Source: QWPN01 sp044238145
GTDB taxonomy: Bacteria > Planctomycetota > Planctomycetia > Pirellulales > UBA1268
Reading direction: 5' to 3'
Assembly: GCA_044238145.1 (NCBI GenBank)
Contig: JBIIDT010000003.1
Location: 16,255-80,254, forward strand
Length of the DNA: 64,000 nucleotides
The notes beneath the pieces were generated by a model, which worked only from the letters and a program-made list of their open reading frames with translations, was not told the origin of the DNA and did no database searches. Shown here piece by piece: positions 36,121-46,101 of the stretch. Within the stretch, counting starts at the first letter, position 1. Each line of letters opens with the position of its first letter. The position numbers were made by a program, and so were the translations under genes.

Positions 36121-38351
36121 TCCGCGCGGCCCTGACCAGCGGCTCGAACCTTCTCTGGGTCGTGTGCCTGGCGGCGCTCGCCACGGCGGCGTCGGCCGCC
36201 GAGCCGAGTTTCGAACTCGACGTGGTGCCGATCCTCTCGAAGGCCGGCTGCAACGGTGGCGGCTGCCACGGCGCCCTCGCCGGCAAGGCCGGCTTCCGCC
36301 TGTCGCTCTTCGGCTACGACCCCAAAAGCGACTACCTGGCGATCACCCGCGACGCCCGCGGCCGCCGCGTCGATCCCGCCGAGCCGGGGGCGAGCCTGCT
36401 GCTCACGAAGCCCACGATGGCGGTGGCCCACAAGGGCGGCAAGCGGCTCGAGGTGAACGGCGACGACTACGCGCTCCTCGCCGCCTGGATCGAGGCCGGC
36501 TGCCCCGGGCCGCGGGAGGACGAGCGGAAGCTCGTGGGCATCGAACTCGGGCCCGCGGAGAGCCTGGCGGCGCCGGGACGGACCGTGACGCTCACGGTGA
36601 CCGCCCGCTACGACGACGGCTCCACCCGCGACGTCACCCGCTGGGCCCGGTTCACGTCGGCCGACGAGACGGTCGCCGCGGTCGATCCGGCCGGCCGCGT
36701 GAGCGTGATCGGCCATGGCGCCGGGGCCGTGACGGCCTGGTTTTCCTCGCAGATCGCCGTGGCGACCGTGATCGCGCCGTTCCCGCACGCGGCATCGCCC
36801 GCCGCCTACGCCTCCGCCCCGCGGGCCAATCTGATCGACGACTTCAACCTCGCGCAACTCGAGCGGTTGCACCTCGCGCCCTCGCCGCCGTGCGACGAGG
36901 CGACGTTCCTGCGGCGGGCGTTCCTCGACACGATCGGCCGGCTGCCGACGCCCGAGGAGGTCCGCGAACACCTCGCCGACCGCTCCCCGCGGCGCCGGGA
37001 GCGGCTCGTCGACTTCCTGCTCGCGCGGCCCGAGTTCGTCGACTACTGGACCTACAAGTGGTCCGACGTCCTGCTCGTGACCGGGGCGAAGCTGCGGCCC
37101 AAGGCGGTGGATGCCTACTGGCAGTGGATCCGCGACCGCGTCGCGGAGAACGCGCCGTGGGACCGCATCGTCCGCGCGATCGTCACGGCGCGGGGCTCGA
37201 GCGTGGAGAACGGGGCCACGAACTTCTTCGCCGTGCACCAGGATCCCGAGACGCTCGCCGAGAACACCGCGCAGGCGTTCCTCTCGCTGTCGATCAATTG
37301 CGCGAAGTGCCACAACCACCCGCTCGAGAAGTGGACCAACGACCAGTACTACGCCTTCGCCAACCTCTTCGCGCGGGTGCGGGCGAAGGGCTGGGGGGGC
37401 GACGCCCGCGAGGGTGACGGCCTCCGCACGCTGTACGTCGAGAGCCGGGGCGATCTCCTCCAGCCGAAGACGGGACGCCCGCAGCCTCCGGCGCCGCTCG
37501 ACGGCGAGCCGCTGCCGATGGACGACGCCGGCGACCGCCGCGCGACGCTCGCCGCCTGGCTCACGTCGCCGGACAACCCCTACTTCACGCGGGCGATCGT
37601 CAATCGCGTGTGGGCCAACTTCTTCGGGCTCGGCCTCGTCGAGCCGGTGGACGACCTGCGGGCGACCAATCCGGCGAGCGACGAGAAGCTGCTCGCCGCG
37701 CTCTGCGGCTTCACGCAGGAGCACGGCTACGACCTGAAGTCGCTGATGCGGCTGATCCTCCTCTCGGAGACCTACGCCCGCTCGAGCGTGCCGCTGCCGG
37801 AGAACAAGGACGATCGCCGCTGGTTCGCCCGGGCCTACCCGAAGCGGCTGATGGCGGAGGTGCTGTCCGACGCGATCGCCGACGTGACGGGCGTCCGGGA
37901 CAGCTACACGCAGATCGTGCTCAACGACGGGTCCACGCAGAAGGCGGAGGGCTACGGCCCCGACACGCGGGCCCTCGAGCTTCGCGACTCGAAGGTGAAG
38001 AACCCGTTCCTCGACACGTTCGGTCGCAACGCCCGCGAGATCACCTGCGAGTGCGAGCGGTCGAATCAGCCGAGCCTGGTGCAGGTGCTCCACCTCTCCA
38101 ACGGCACGACCCTCAACGACAAGCTCGCCGCCCCGGCCGGGCGGATCACGCAGATCCTCGCCACCGACCCGAAGCCGACCGACCTCGTCGAGGAGGCGTG
38201 GGTGCGGACCCTCTCGCGCCGGCCCACCGATGCCGAGCGGAAGCCGTTCGAGGAGCTGCTCGCGGCGGCGCAGGCCGACGAGAAGCGGCAGGTCGTGGAA
38301 GACATGTACTGGTCGCTGCTGACGAGCCGCGAGTTCCTGTTCAGGCATTGA
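36105..38351 (+). CDS. DUF1549/DUF1553 (PSCyt2-PSD1) protein with Big-2-like domain
   Basis: 748 residues. It has a signal peptide (about 1-32), then a cytochrome-like region with CNGGGCHG, a bacterial Ig-like (Big-2) domain near 150-230 (RTVTLTVTARYDDGSTRDVT), a DUF1549 region with CAKCHNHPLEKWT, and DUF1553 with YFTRAIVNRVWANFFG and LKSLMRLILLSETYARSS. CxxCH-type motifs suggest heme attachment. An in-frame ATG at 35970 overlapping the DUF1501 stop (ATGA) would give 45 more residues read through the inserted repeat; 36105 was preferred because the signal peptide starts there. The role is probably polysaccharide-linked oxidation, unproven. Confidence 0.88.
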   Translation: MGNPFLRAALTSGSNLLWVVCLAALATAASAAEPSFELDVVPILSKAGCNGGGCHGALAGKAGFRLSLFGYDPKSDYLAITRDARGRRVDPAEPGASLLLTKPTMAVAHKGGKRLEVNGDDYALLAAWIEAGCPGPREDERKLVGIELGPAESLAAPGRTVTLTVTARYDDGSTRDVTRWARFTSADETVAAVDPAGRVSVIGHGAGAVTAWFSSQIAVATVIAPFPHAASPAAYASAPRANLIDDFNLAQLERLHLAPSPPCDEATFLRRAFLDTIGRLPTPEEVREHLADRSPRRRERLVDFLLARPEFVDYWTYKWSDVLLVTGAKLRPKAVDAYWQWIRDRVAENAPWDRIVRAIVTARGSSVENGATNFFAVHQDPETLAENTAQAFLSLSINCAKCHNHPLEKWTNDQYYAFANLFARVRAKGWGGDAREGDGLRTLYVESRGDLLQPKTGRPQPPAPLDGEPLPMDDAGDRRATLAAWLTSPDNPYFTRAIVNRVWANFFGLGLVEPVDDLRATNPASDEKLLAALCGFTQEHGYDLKSLMRLILLSETYARSSVPLPENKDDRRWFARAYPKRLMAEVLSDAIADVTGVRDSYTQIVLNDGSTQKAEGYGPDTRALELRDSKVKNPFLDTFGRNAREITCECERSNQPSLVQVLHLSNGTTLNDKLAAPAGRITQILATDPKPTDLVEEAWVRTLSRRPTDAERKPFEELLAAAQADEKRQVVEDMYWSLLTSREFLFRH

Positions 38352-41137
38352 TGATGAAACGCCTTCTGGCTCTCGCTCTTGCCGTGGCCGCGACGACGCC
38401 CGCCCTGGCCGCGCCGGCGTACGACCGCGAGATCGCGCCGATCCTGCGAACGTACTGCGCCGGCTGCCACAACGACCGCGACGCGGAAGCGGCGTTTTCC
38501 GTGGAGCGGTTCGCGACGCTGCGGAAGGGAGGCGAGGGATCGGGCGACCCGATCGTGCCCGGTGACGCCGCCGCCTCGACCCTCGTCCGGCGGATCAAGA
38601 GCCAGGACGCCGACCACATGCCGCCCGACGATGAGCCGCAGGTGCCCGCGGCGGATCTGGCGACGCTCGAGGCCTGGATCGCGGCCGGTGCCGCCGGCCC
38701 CGCCACCGACGCCTCGATCCTCAAAACGCTCGTGGTGCCGCGGCTGCCGCCGTCGCGGTCGGCGCGGCCGGTGACGGCGCTCGCCGTGAGCCCCGACGGC
38801 GGCCGGCTCGCCGTGGCCCGCGGCCGCACGATCGACGTCGTCGCGATCGAGAACGGCGTGCCGCTGCAGGGGGCGCCGCTGCTCACGATCGCCGACCTGC
38901 CCGGCCCGGTCGCGGCCGTCCACTATTCCCGCGACGGCTCCCGGCTCGTGGTCGCCGGCGGGATCACCGGCCTCCACGGCCTGGCGGAGATCCGCGACGC
39001 GGCCACCGGCGCGGTCGTGCGGGCCTTCGGCGGCCACCGCGACATCGTCTACGACGCCGAGCTTTCCCCCGACGAACGGACGCTCGCCACGGCGGGCTAC
39101 GACCGCTCGATCAAACTCTGGGACGCCGCCGACGGCACGCTCGTGCGGTCGATCGATGTCCACAACGGCGCCGTCTTCGACCTCGCCTGGCACCCGTCGG
39201 GCAAGGTCCTCGGCTCGGCGAGCGCCGACGAGACGGTGAAGCTCTGGCGGGCCGCCGACGGCGTGCGTCTCGACACCCTGAGCCAGCCACAGGGAGAGCT
39301 CGCCAGCGTCGCCTTCACCCCCGACGGTGGGCACGTGATCGCGGCCGGCCGCGACAAGCGGATCCACCTCTGGAAGTTCGTCTCGCGCGACGCGCCGGCG
39401 ATCAATCCACCGCTGCATGCCCGGTTCGCCCACGAGACGCCGATCGTGGCGCTCGCCCTCGCGCCCGACGGCACGCGGCTGGTCACCACGGCCGAGGACC
39501 GCACGGTGAAGGCCTGGAGCGTGCCCGACCTCGCGCTCCTCGCCGAACTGCCGCGGCAGCCCGACCTCGTGGCGGCGGCGGTGCCCGTCGGTGCCGGTTT
39601 TCTCCTCGGCCGGATGGACGGCCGCGTCGAGCCGGTGGCCGTCGGCACGGCCGCGGCGGGGCAGCCGACAGCGACCGCCGGCCCGGTGGCGGTGGAGGCG
39701 GCGGCCGCGGACCAGCCCGTGGCCGACCTCGTCGAGGCGGAGCCCAACGACACCGCGGCCCAGGCGACGACGGCCCGCGTGCCGGTGGCGATGAAGGGAT
39801 CGATCGGCCGGCCGGGCGACGCCGACTGCGTGCGGTTCGCCGCGCGGGCAGGCGTGCCCGTGGTACTGGAGGTGATCGCCGCCTCGGGCAAGCCGCCGTC
39901 GAGGCTCGACTCGCGGGTCGAGGTGCTCGACACGGCGGGACAACCGGTCGTGCAGGTCGTGCTCCAGGCCGTCCGCGACTCGTGGTTCACGTTCCGCGGC
40001 AAGAACTCGGTGCAGACGGGTGACTTCCGCGTGCACAACTGGGAGGAGATGGATCTCGACCAGTACCTGTACGCCAACGGAGAGGTGGTCCGCCTGTGGC
40101 TCGCTCCGCGCGGCGCCGACTCCGGCTTCGATGTCTACCCCGGGGCGGGCGATCGCCACACGTTCTTCCACACGTCGGCCGTCACCCACGCGCTCGGCGA
40201 GCCGGCGTGGATCGTCGAGCCGCTCCCCCCGGGGGCGAAGCCGGTGCCCAACGGGCTGCCGGTGTTTCCGGTGTACTGCGAAAACGACGACGACGCGACC
40301 CGCCGACTCGGCACCGACTCGCACCTCATCTTCACTCCACCGGCCGACGGCGACTACGTCGCCCGCGTGACCGACGTCCGCGGGTTCGGCGGCACGGACG
40401 ATCACCAGTACACGCTGCAGATCCGGCCGCCGCGTCCCGCTTTCGAGGTGCGCGTGGCCGGCAGGGATCCGAAGGTGAGCCCCGGCGGCGGCCGCGAACT
40501 CACGTTCACGGTCACCCGCATCGACGGCTTCGACGGTCCGGTGCGGATCGAGGTGTCGGGCCTGCCGGCGGGCTTCACGTTCCACGGGCCGATCGAGATC
40601 GAGGCCGGGCAGCAGGAGGCCCGCGGCGTGCTCGCGGCGACGGCCGACGCCGCCGCGCCCGACGAGGAGGCCGACAAGGGAGTGAAGGTGAGGGCGGTGG
40701 CGACGGTGGCGGGCGCGGAGATGGTTCGCGATCTCGGCACGCTCGGCGACATCCAGGTGGCCGACAAGCCGAAGATCACGGTTGAGATCGCCCCCGGCGC
40801 CGATCCTGCCGCCGTGAGGCAGGTGCCGGGCGAGCCGCTCGAGTTCACGATCCGGCCGGGGCAGACGATCGCGGCGAAGGTGAAGGTGGTGCGGCACGAC
40901 TTCAAGGACCGCATCGACTTCGGCACGGCGGGCGCGGGCCGCAACCTGCCCCACGGGGCCTTCGTCGACAACCTCGGACTCAACGGCCTGTTGATCGTGG
41001 AGGGGCAGGACGAGCGGGAGTTCTTCATCACCGCGGCCCCGAAGACGCCTCCCGGCCGGCGACTCTTCCACCTCCGGGCCGGGCCCGACGGCGGCCAGGC
41101 CTCCCTGCCGGTGTGGCTCAACGTCCGGCCGCCGTGA
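38351..41137 (+). CDS. Exported cytochrome c-like / WD40 protein
   Basis: 928 residues. It has a signal peptide (MMKRLLALALAVAATTPALA) and a PSCyt1-type cytochrome domain (about 22-115) with CAGCHNDRD and the distal Met region HMPPDDEP. WD40 repeats (about 130-430) end in SIKLWDAADG, TVKLWRAADG, RIHLWKFVS and TVKAWSVPD. A long C-terminal region of beta domains follows, starting with VEAEPNDTAAQA, a pre-peptidase-C-like motif. It begins by a TGATG overlap with the PSD1 stop, so DUF1501, PSD1 and this gene form one operon. It probably completes an extracytoplasmic complex. Confidence 0.87.
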   Translation: MMKRLLALALAVAATTPALAAPAYDREIAPILRTYCAGCHNDRDAEAAFSVERFATLRKGGEGSGDPIVPGDAAASTLVRRIKSQDADHMPPDDEPQVPAADLATLEAWIAAGAAGPATDASILKTLVVPRLPPSRSARPVTALAVSPDGGRLAVARGRTIDVVAIENGVPLQGAPLLTIADLPGPVAAVHYSRDGSRLVVAGGITGLHGLAEIRDAATGAVVRAFGGHRDIVYDAELSPDERTLATAGYDRSIKLWDAADGTLVRSIDVHNGAVFDLAWHPSGKVLGSASADETVKLWRAADGVRLDTLSQPQGELASVAFTPDGGHVIAAGRDKRIHLWKFVSRDAPAINPPLHARFAHETPIVALALAPDGTRLVTTAEDRTVKAWSVPDLALLAELPRQPDLVAAAVPVGAGFLLGRMDGRVEPVAVGTAAAGQPTATAGPVAVEAAAADQPVADLVEAEPNDTAAQATTARVPVAMKGSIGRPGDADCVRFAARAGVPVVLEVIAASGKPPSRLDSRVEVLDTAGQPVVQVVLQAVRDSWFTFRGKNSVQTGDFRVHNWEEMDLDQYLYANGEVVRLWLAPRGADSGFDVYPGAGDRHTFFHTSAVTHALGEPAWIVEPLPPGAKPVPNGLPVFPVYCENDDDATRRLGTDSHLIFTPPADGDYVARVTDVRGFGGTDDHQYTLQIRPPRPAFEVRVAGRDPKVSPGGGRELTFTVTRIDGFDGPVRIEVSGLPAGFTFHGPIEIEAGQQEARGVLAATADAAAPDEEADKGVKVRAVATVAGAEMVRDLGTLGDIQVADKPKITVEIAPGADPAAVRQVPGEPLEFTIRPGQTIAAKVKVVRHDFKDRIDFGTAGAGRNLPHGAFVDNLGLNGLLIVEGQDEREFFITAAPKTPPGRRLFHLRAGPDGGQASLPVWLNVRPP

Positions 41138-41143
41138 GGCCGG

Positions 41144-44100
41144 TCAACCGCCCGCGGTCCGGGGCCGCTCGGGAATCGATGCCCGGGAGGCGGCGGTGAC
41201 GGCGGCCACGACCGCCGTGACGAGCGTGAGGCCGCAGGTGGCGACGATCCAGCCCAGCGGCACGCGGGCCGACGCGGCCACCAAGGCCGGCGTCACGGCG
41301 AGGCAGCCGGCCAGCGTGCCCGCCGCCAGCCCGAGTCCGACCGTCACGAGCGCCTCGCCGACGAGCAGCCTGCGGATGCGACCGGGCGTGAACCCGACCG
41401 CACGCAGCAGCGAGAGGGCGCCGAGCCGCTCGACGACCCCCTGGAGCAGCACCGCCGCCACCCCCGCCGTGCCGAGCAGGAGGCCGAGCGTCCCGAGCGC
41501 CTGGAACCCGGAGAGGAAGGTGTTCTGCACCGCCAGGAGGCTGCGGAGCCGGTCGATCGCGGGGGTGACCGCGACGCCCGCGTCGGACCAGGCCCGCTCC
41601 AGCCCGACCCGGGCGGCGGGGCGATCGGCGGCCGGCAGGGCCGAGTCGTCGACGAGGGCAAGTCCGTATCCCGACCGGTCGGGGTGCACCCGCTCGAACT
41701 GCCGCTCGGCCACGATCACGACGCCCTGCAGGATCCCCGGCGCGAGCAGGCCCACGATCTCGTGCTCCACCGGCTCGCCGGCATCGTTCTCGACCGTGAA
41801 GGTCGCACCGACGCCGCCGAGTTTGAGCGCCCACCGGGCCGTCGCCTCGTCGACGATCGCGGGCACCGGTCCGGCGGCCTCCTGTTCGAGGAGCATCCAC
41901 GGATTCGTGACCCCGCCGGGCAACGGCGCGTGATCGGCGAATGCAAAGCCGCCGCGTTGGATGAAGGTCGGCCCCACGCCGAGGACGGTCGGCCGGCCGG
42001 CGGCGTAGAGGTTCGTGCAGCTGGCGTCGTCGGCAGCGGTGGATCGCAGCCGCTCGATCGTGCAGCCGGCCACGGCCCGCTCCTCGGCGCCGGAGAGCCC
42101 GAGCGTGGCCCGCACCTGGGCGTCGAGCGGGTCGACCGAGGTGGGCGCGCCGAACGCGGCGAGCAGGGAATAGCCTCCGGTCGGGCCGCGGCGGTCCGCC
42201 GGGTCGGCGGGCGGCCGCACCGCGAACGACGAGACGGCGACGACCAGAAACTGCGCGAGGGCCACGATCGCCGCGACGGCGAAGCCGCGGCCCGGCGTCC
42301 GGGAAAGACCGCGACTGGCCAGCTGGGCGAGCGACGCGAGCGGCCGCACAGGCCTGCCGAAGAGCACGAGCCGCACCACCGCGAGCATCCCGGCCAGGGC
42401 GAGGAAGCCGGCACCGAAGAAGGCGGCGACGGCCTGCGCGGGCTCGGCTCGGCCGCCCGCGAAGGCCAGCGCCAGGGCGGCGCCGAGGGCGAGCACCGCG
42501 AACGCCGTCCGGCCACCGCGGCGCGAACGGCCGGCAGCGACGGGCTCGCCCCCGCCCTTGAGCAAACGCCACGGGGCGACCCGAGCGGCCCGCCGCGCCG
42601 CCCAGGCCACGGCGGCGAGCGACACGGCCAACGCGGCCAGACCCCCGGGCACGGCGGCCCCCCACGACGGCGGCACCGCGAAGACGCGGGCCGAGCCGAC
42701 CGCCACGTCGGAGTCCCACGCTTGCCCGAGCACCGCGAGCAGGCCGCGGGCCCACAGCGGCCCCGCGAGCGTGCCGACCACGGCGCCCGCCGCCGCCGCG
42801 CTACCGGCGACGGCCACGAGCAGCGTGGCGAGCCGCCGTGGTGGCCAGCCTACGGCGGCGAGGATGCCGACGTCACGGGACCGGGCGGCGACGAGCAGAT
42901 CAAAGAGCAGCCACTCGAGCAGCAGCCCCGCCGCAACCACGAAGCTCGAGAGCGCGAGGAACAGGCCGCCGAAGGGTGTCGAGCCGCGGGCCGCCGCCAG
43001 GGCCGTCGCCCGCAGCGGCACGACACGCAGGCCGAGTTCGGCAGGCGCGATCCGCGCCGCCAGTTCGTCGCCCACCCGGGCGGGATCCACGCTCCCCGGC
43101 GGCAGGTGCCAGGCCGTCGTGCGGCCGAAGCGGCTGCCGGCGATCCGCCGGGCGGTGTCCAGCGCCACGAACGCCTTCGGCGTCGTGCCGTGCGCCTTCC
43201 AGTAGCGGTCGTCCTCGTCGTGCGGCGGCGTGGTCCGCACCCGCGCCGCGTCGAACGGGAAGGGAGGATCCCAGTCCGCGATCGACGCCTCGTCGCTCAC
43301 GCCCTCGACCTCGGGCACGAGATCGCGGGCCACCGCCGCCCCTTGCATCGCGGCGATCCCGGCGATGCGAAACGTCGTGGTCGTCTCCTCCACGCGGCCG
43401 TGAAGCGTCTCGGGCAGGAAGTGGGTCACGGCGATCCGGTCGCCGACCGCCACGGGCGCGCCCTGGGCCGCCAGGTCGTCGGCAAGCCACCGGTCGATGA
43501 GGATCTCGTCGGGGCCCGGCAGGGGCAGGGTGGAGCCGTGGTCGTCGACCAGCGGGCCCGCGGGGTGGTTCGTCGTGTCGATGCCGAGGACGGTGGAATA
43601 CGGCACGCGGGCCACGGCGGGCTTCCCGGCGGCGTCGAGCGGCCGCAGGTCGTTGGCCAGGAACACGAGCGACGGCCGCGCCCCGCGGGGTCCGAGCACG
43701 GCGCCGGCGACCCGGTCGACCTCGGCCGGAAGGATGAGCCGGCGGCTCGTGAGCCGCGGGCCGGCCGCCCCGGCGCCGGTCCCGAACTCGAGGCCACAGT
43801 CGGCCAGGCCGGGGCGCAGGTGCGATCGCAGCCAGCCGGCCGCGTCGCCCGGCGCGGCGACCGCGAACAGGGCGTTGACCGCGTCGTCTCGTTCCAGGAT
43901 CAACCGCGCCGTCGCGAGCGAGGTCACCACGAGGGGCCTGGTCACCTGCGCGGGCCGCAGCGCGAACTGGCCGAGGCCCACCGCCGGGAGCACGGCCCCG
44001 ACGACGAGGCGGCGGCCCGTCGACTCGGCCGTCCGCCGGCCGAGCGGGCTGTCGGCGGGCACGCTCGACCGCCTCGGCAGCCGCAGGACGACCGCGTCTC

Positions 44101-44596
44101 CGGGATCGGCGGCGAGAACGCGCTGGAGCGGCGCGTTGAGCAGCACGGCATCGGCCGCGAGCGGCGGCGGCGCGGGCTCGAAGCCGAGGGCGGCCGGATC
44201 GTCGCAGGCCAGCAGCGTGGCCGCCGCCGACCGGCGGCCAGCGGCGGCCTCGACCGTGACCTCCATGACGATGGCCGGCACGAGCCGGCCCACCCCGGCG
44301 GAATCGGCCGCGGATCGGGCCGAAAGCTCGGCGGCCAGGCCGGCCGTGTAGAAGTCGTGGCCCACGAGCACGGCATCGATCCGCCCGAGCCGCTCGCCGG
44401 CCAGCTGCCGCAGGCCACGGGCCGTCGCCTCGCCCACGCACAGGGCGCCGGCGATCGTGGTAGCCACGACGGCGGCGGCGGCGGCGAGGGCCGCGACCTG
44501 CGGTCCCCAGGCCCGCACCAGCCGACCGGCGAGCCCGGCGAGCGAGCGCATCGCCCGGGGTCCCGCCGCGCGACCGTCCGCCTCCCGCCGGCTCAT
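41144..44596 (-). CDS. FtsX/MacB-type ABC transporter permease (large)
   Basis: 1150 residues. One N-terminal membrane helix (about 32-52) and a large periplasmic region precede a first FtsX permease core (about 490-640, with SSFVVAAGLLLEWLLFDLLV). A second hydrophobic region (about 700-790) and a C-terminal FtsX core (about 1020-1145: LGTLGLLLGTAGVAAVLLQG, ALVTVGLGLAAGTLAGCLAV) follow. This duplicated FtsX plan is known for lipoprotein- or lipid-export systems. The ATPase gene upstream overlaps as ATGA. The substrate is unknown; the stop is six bases from that of the convergent cytochrome/WD40 gene. Confidence 0.85.
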   Translation of the reverse strand: MSRREADGRAAGPRAMRSLAGLAGRLVRAWGPQVAALAAAAAVVATTIAGALCVGEATARGLRQLAGERLGRIDAVLVGHDFYTAGLAAELSARSAADSAGVGRLVPAIVMEVTVEAAAGRRSAAATLLACDDPAALGFEPAPPPLAADAVLLNAPLQRVLAADPGDAVVLRLPRRSSVPADSPLGRRTAESTGRRLVVGAVLPAVGLGQFALRPAQVTRPLVVTSLATARLILERDDAVNALFAVAAPGDAAGWLRSHLRPGLADCGLEFGTGAGAAGPRLTSRRLILPAEVDRVAGAVLGPRGARPSLVFLANDLRPLDAAGKPAVARVPYSTVLGIDTTNHPAGPLVDDHGSTLPLPGPDEILIDRWLADDLAAQGAPVAVGDRIAVTHFLPETLHGRVEETTTTFRIAGIAAMQGAAVARDLVPEVEGVSDEASIADWDPPFPFDAARVRTTPPHDEDDRYWKAHGTTPKAFVALDTARRIAGSRFGRTTAWHLPPGSVDPARVGDELAARIAPAELGLRVVPLRATALAAARGSTPFGGLFLALSSFVVAAGLLLEWLLFDLLVAARSRDVGILAAVGWPPRRLATLLVAVAGSAAAAGAVVGTLAGPLWARGLLAVLGQAWDSDVAVGSARVFAVPPSWGAAVPGGLAALAVSLAAVAWAARRAARVAPWRLLKGGGEPVAAGRSRRGGRTAFAVLALGAALALAFAGGRAEPAQAVAAFFGAGFLALAGMLAVVRLVLFGRPVRPLASLAQLASRGLSRTPGRGFAVAAIVALAQFLVVAVSSFAVRPPADPADRRGPTGGYSLLAAFGAPTSVDPLDAQVRATLGLSGAEERAVAGCTIERLRSTAADDASCTNLYAAGRPTVLGVGPTFIQRGGFAFADHAPLPGGVTNPWMLLEQEAAGPVPAIVDEATARWALKLGGVGATFTVENDAGEPVEHEIVGLLAPGILQGVVIVAERQFERVHPDRSGYGLALVDDSALPAADRPAARVGLERAWSDAGVAVTPAIDRLRSLLAVQNTFLSGFQALGTLGLLLGTAGVAAVLLQGVVERLGALSLLRAVGFTPGRIRRLLVGEALVTVGLGLAAGTLAGCLAVTPALVAASARVPLGWIVATCGLTLVTAVVAAVTAASRASIPERPRTAGG

Positions 44597-45258
44597 GGCC
44601 CGAGCCGCCCGTCGACGAGTTCGCGCACAGCGCCGACCCGCCGCGCGACGTCGCGGGAGTGCGTGACGACGACAAGCATGCCGCCCGCCTCCGCGGCGAG
44701 CTCGACGAGCAGGTCGGCCACCTCGGCCGCCGACTGCGAGTCGAGCTGACCCGTCGGCTCGTCGGCGAGCACCAGCCGCGGCGCGAGCACCAGCGCCCGG
44801 GCCACCGCCACCCGCTGCCGCTCGCCTCCCGACAGTTCCTCCGGGAGGTGCGTCGCCCGCCGGCCGAGCCCAACCCGGTCGAGCAGCCGTGCCGCTCGGA
44901 CCGCCACGTCGGCGGTCACGCGGCCGGACGCCAGCGCCGGCAGCACCACGTTGTCGAGCGCCGTGCAGCCCGGAAGCAGGTGGTGCTCCTGGAACACGAA
45001 GCCGATCCGCCGATTGCGGAACGCCGCCCGGGCCGTCGCGTCCGCGGCGAACGGCTCGACGCCGTCGAGCCGCACGCGACCCTCCGTCGGCGCCTCGAGG
45101 CCGCCGACGATCGCCAGGAGCGTGCTCTTGCCCGAGCCGCTCGGGCCCATGATGGCCAGCCGCCCGCCCGGCGCGATCGTGAACGACACGCCGTCGAGGA
45201 CCCGCAGGTCGCCGGCCGCGGCCGGGTAGGTCTTCGAGATGCGGTCCACGTCGAGCAT
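44593..45258 (-). CDS. ABC transporter ATP-binding protein (LolD/MacB type)
   Basis: 221 residues. It has Walker A MGPSGSGKST, the Q-loop VFQEHHLLPG, signature LSGGERQRVAVA, Walker B LVLADEPTGQLDS and the switch VVTHSRDVA. This pattern is that of ATPases paired with FtsX permeases, which is the next gene with an ATGA overlap. ATG 45258 was preferred to GTG 45264 because a G-rich ribosome-binding stretch lies just before it. Confidence 0.93.
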   Translation of the reverse strand: MLDVDRISKTYPAAAGDLRVLDGVSFTIAPGGRLAIMGPSGSGKSTLLAIVGGLEAPTEGRVRLDGVEPFAADATARAAFRNRRIGFVFQEHHLLPGCTALDNVVLPALASGRVTADVAVRAARLLDRVGLGRRATHLPEELSGGERQRVAVARALVLAPRLVLADEPTGQLDSQSAAEVADLLVELAAEAGGMLVVVTHSRDVARRVGAVRELVDGRLGP

Positions 45259-45274
45259 GCCCACCCCCCGCCGG

Positions 45275-45700
45275 TCAGGCCTGAGGGCGGAAGGCGGAGA
45301 GCCGGGCGACGATGTCGTCGTCGATCGCCACCGACTCGGGATCGCGTCCCGGACGGAGCAGGCACCGAACCGCCACGACCCGGCCCGTGGCCACCGGCTT
45401 CGCCCCGTGCGCGAACGCGAAGCCGTAGGTCACGCTCGACCGGCCGATCTTCTCGACCGTGACGGTGATGTCCACCTCGTCCCCGAAACGGACGGCGGCC
45501 CGGAAGTCGCAAGACACCGAGACCCGCGGCCAGCTGGCGTCGATCCCGTCCGGGCCACGGTCGATGACCCGCAGGCCGGCGGACCGCAGCAGCTCGTGCT
45601 CGGCCGACTCCATCCACAGCAGGAACGCCGAGAAATGGACGATCCCCGCCGCGTCGGTGTCGCGAAACTCGACTCGGCGGCGGGTGGTGAACGGAGCCAT
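45275..45700 (-). CDS. Acyl-CoA thioesterase, YbgC/4-hydroxybenzoyl-CoA thioesterase family
   Basis: 141 residues of the hot-dog fold. The catalytic Asp is in FRDTDAAGIVHFS, the typical motif of this family. It hydrolyses acyl- or aroyl-CoA thioesters; the chain cannot be read. ATG 45700 starts the first strand MAPFTTRRRVEFRD. It lies 16 bases upstream of the ABC ATPase gene, perhaps in one transcript with rpsR upstream. Confidence 0.85.
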   Translation of the reverse strand: MAPFTTRRRVEFRDTDAAGIVHFSAFLLWMESAEHELLRSAGLRVIDRGPDGIDASWPRVSVSCDFRAAVRFGDEVDITVTVEKIGRSSVTYGFAFAHGAKPVATGRVVAVRCLLRPGRDPESVAIDDDIVARLSAFRPQA

Positions 45701-45746
45701 CGGGGCACGTGAGGGCGTGGCGAAGCCGCGGCCGGCCCCGGCCCGG

Positions 45747-46031
45747 TCACTCGCCGACGTAGGGCAAGAGCGCCATGAACCGGGCCCGCTTGATGGCCCG
45801 CGTGACGGCATGCTGGCTGGCGGCGGTGCAGCCGCTCTTCCGACGGCCGATGATCTTCGCCTGCCGGTTGACGAGCTTGCCGAGGAGTTCGAGGTCCTTG
45901 TAGTCGACGTACATCGGCCGCGGACGGGCGCCGTCGATGAAGATCGGGTCGCGCCGCTTCACCTTGGCGCGGGGCTTGGGCTTCTTGCGGGCGGTCTTGG
46001 CGCCCTTCGACCTGGGTCCTGCGAAACTCAT
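45747..46031 (-). CDS. rpsR: 30S ribosomal protein S18
   Basis: 94 residues with the S18 core DYKDLELLGKLVNRQAKII, GRRKSGCTAASQHAVTRAIK and RARFMALLPYV, preceded by a basic Lys/Arg-rich N-terminus longer than usual. S18 binds with S6 in the platform of the small subunit. rpsF, ssb and rplI, common operon partners, are absent here; instead it follows a glycine-rich RRM gene after a strong hairpin. Confidence 0.96.
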   Translation of the reverse strand: MSFAGPRSKGAKTARKKPKPRAKVKRRDPIFIDGARPRPMYVDYKDLELLGKLVNRQAKIIGRRKSGCTAASQHAVTRAIKRARFMALLPYVGE

Positions 46032-46101
46032 CGGAAGATGCCGTGCGACTTTCTGGAGGCTGGAGGGGGATAGAGAGGAGACTGTTTCGATGACCGCATG
46101 C

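Noticed and set aside
41684..44749. Plus-strand open frame of about 1020 codons opposite the FtsX permease
   Set aside because: Antisense shadow; the FtsX frame has membrane helices, a paired ATPase and an ATGA overlap.
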